64,000 bases of DNA. Source: Halichondria panicea (Eukaryota > Porifera > Demospongiae > Suberitida > Halichondriidae). The position numbers were made by a program, and so were the translations under genes. Positions within the stretch are counted from its first letter, which is position 1. Each line of letters opens with the position of its first letter. The notes beneath the pieces were generated by a model. It searched no databases. It was not told where the DNA came from and saw nothing but the letters and a program-made list of their open reading frames with translations. Where the stretch lies: NCBI RefSeq assembly GCF_963675165.1, contig NC_087381.1:2480001-2544000 (forward strand). Direction: 5' to 3'. Shown here piece after piece: positions 63,829 to 64,000 of the stretch.

Positions 63829-63999
63829 CTAGCATAATAATGATGTTGGCCAGTCACTGTACAGTGGATCGATACTAATTACTTTTTGTTTTAAGTACTG
63901 GCATATTTTGGTAGCCATCTCTTCCTTCCCCAGATCCAATAATATCCTAATCAGTGCTCCGAAGGTTGCTTCGCTGGGTTCGTGACCCCTCCAGATCAA
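63829..63999 (-). CDS. C-terminal exon of a probable death-domain protein (partial)
   Basis: The - strand is open from the window edge to a TAG at 63829-63831, about 56 codons. It reads WRGHEPSEATFGALIRILLD, then LGKEEMATKICQYLKQ, then a short tail SDWPTSLLC. The pattern W-x(7)-T-F/W-x2-L-I-x-L-L-x-L-G-x3-A-x-K-I matches the last two or three helices of death domains, as found in apoptosis and innate-immune adaptors. The rest of the gene lies to the right of the window. The exon start is not visible. Confidence 0.55.
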   Translation of the reverse strand: MIWRGHEPSEATFGALIRILLDLGKEEMATKICQYLKQKVISIDPLYSDWPTSLLC

Positions 64000-64000
64000 C

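Overview
The window looks like nuclear DNA of an early-branching animal, most likely a demosponge such as Amphimedon. This is inferred from an AT-rich genome with short GT-AG introns, intronless divergent peptide-transporter-like genes in tandem, RING/TRAF/tyrosine-kinase-like fusion proteins, a probable death-domain exon, a collagen-like fragment and many small MITEs. The species cannot be proven from the sequence alone. There is no prokaryotic signature, CRISPR array or tRNA that I could find.

Layout. (1) 2343-15730, + strand: the 3' two thirds of a multi-exon molybdenum hydroxylase (aldehyde oxidase/xanthine dehydrogenase family). About 22 exons are readable; the Fe-S and most FAD exons must lie left of the window. 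One intron (3993-7012) hosts a complete intronless transporter gene and MITEs. Another (8731-12138) hosts a 3.2-kb TA-flanked transposon-like element. An in-frame stop near 3747 makes the hydroxylase a candidate pseudogene. (2) 17173-21220: two head-to-head intronless genes coding for RING-TRAF zinc finger-coiled coil-pseudokinase proteins that share a ~200-bp promoter region. (3) 22163-63500: a tandem field of POT/PTR-like transporter genes, all on the + strand, in two subfamilies. Group A proteins start [17 protein letters not shown]. Group B proteins start MKYKLRYFYSKGAFLV. Including the two copies at the left edge, I count five intact ORFs (4391, 27221, 30521, 38229, 46189), one copy with a single frameshift (40423) and nine broken or fragmentary copies. 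Most group A units carry decayed copies of the hydroxylase exons that flank the transporter at 4391. The array therefore seems to have grown by duplicating a piece of the hydroxylase gene together with its nested transporter. (4) Mobile DNA is dense. It includes a complete and apparently very young Ty3/gypsy-type LTR element (51062-56323) with integrase placed before reverse transcriptase, a rearranged non-LTR element with a C-terminal zinc/endonuclease region (24870-26864), a LINE 3' fragment, and at least a dozen MITE or hairpin elements. One MITE has a perfect target-site duplication and a visible empty paralogous site. (5) The right edge begins a - strand gene whose last exon looks like the end of a death domain.

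How the genes relate: apart from the physical nesting of a transporter in the hydroxylase gene, I see no operon-like logic. The transporters are probably proton- or solute-coupled membrane carriers of unknown substrate. The RING/TRAF pseudokinases are probably innate-immune or signalling adaptors. These functions are inferred from family resemblance only.
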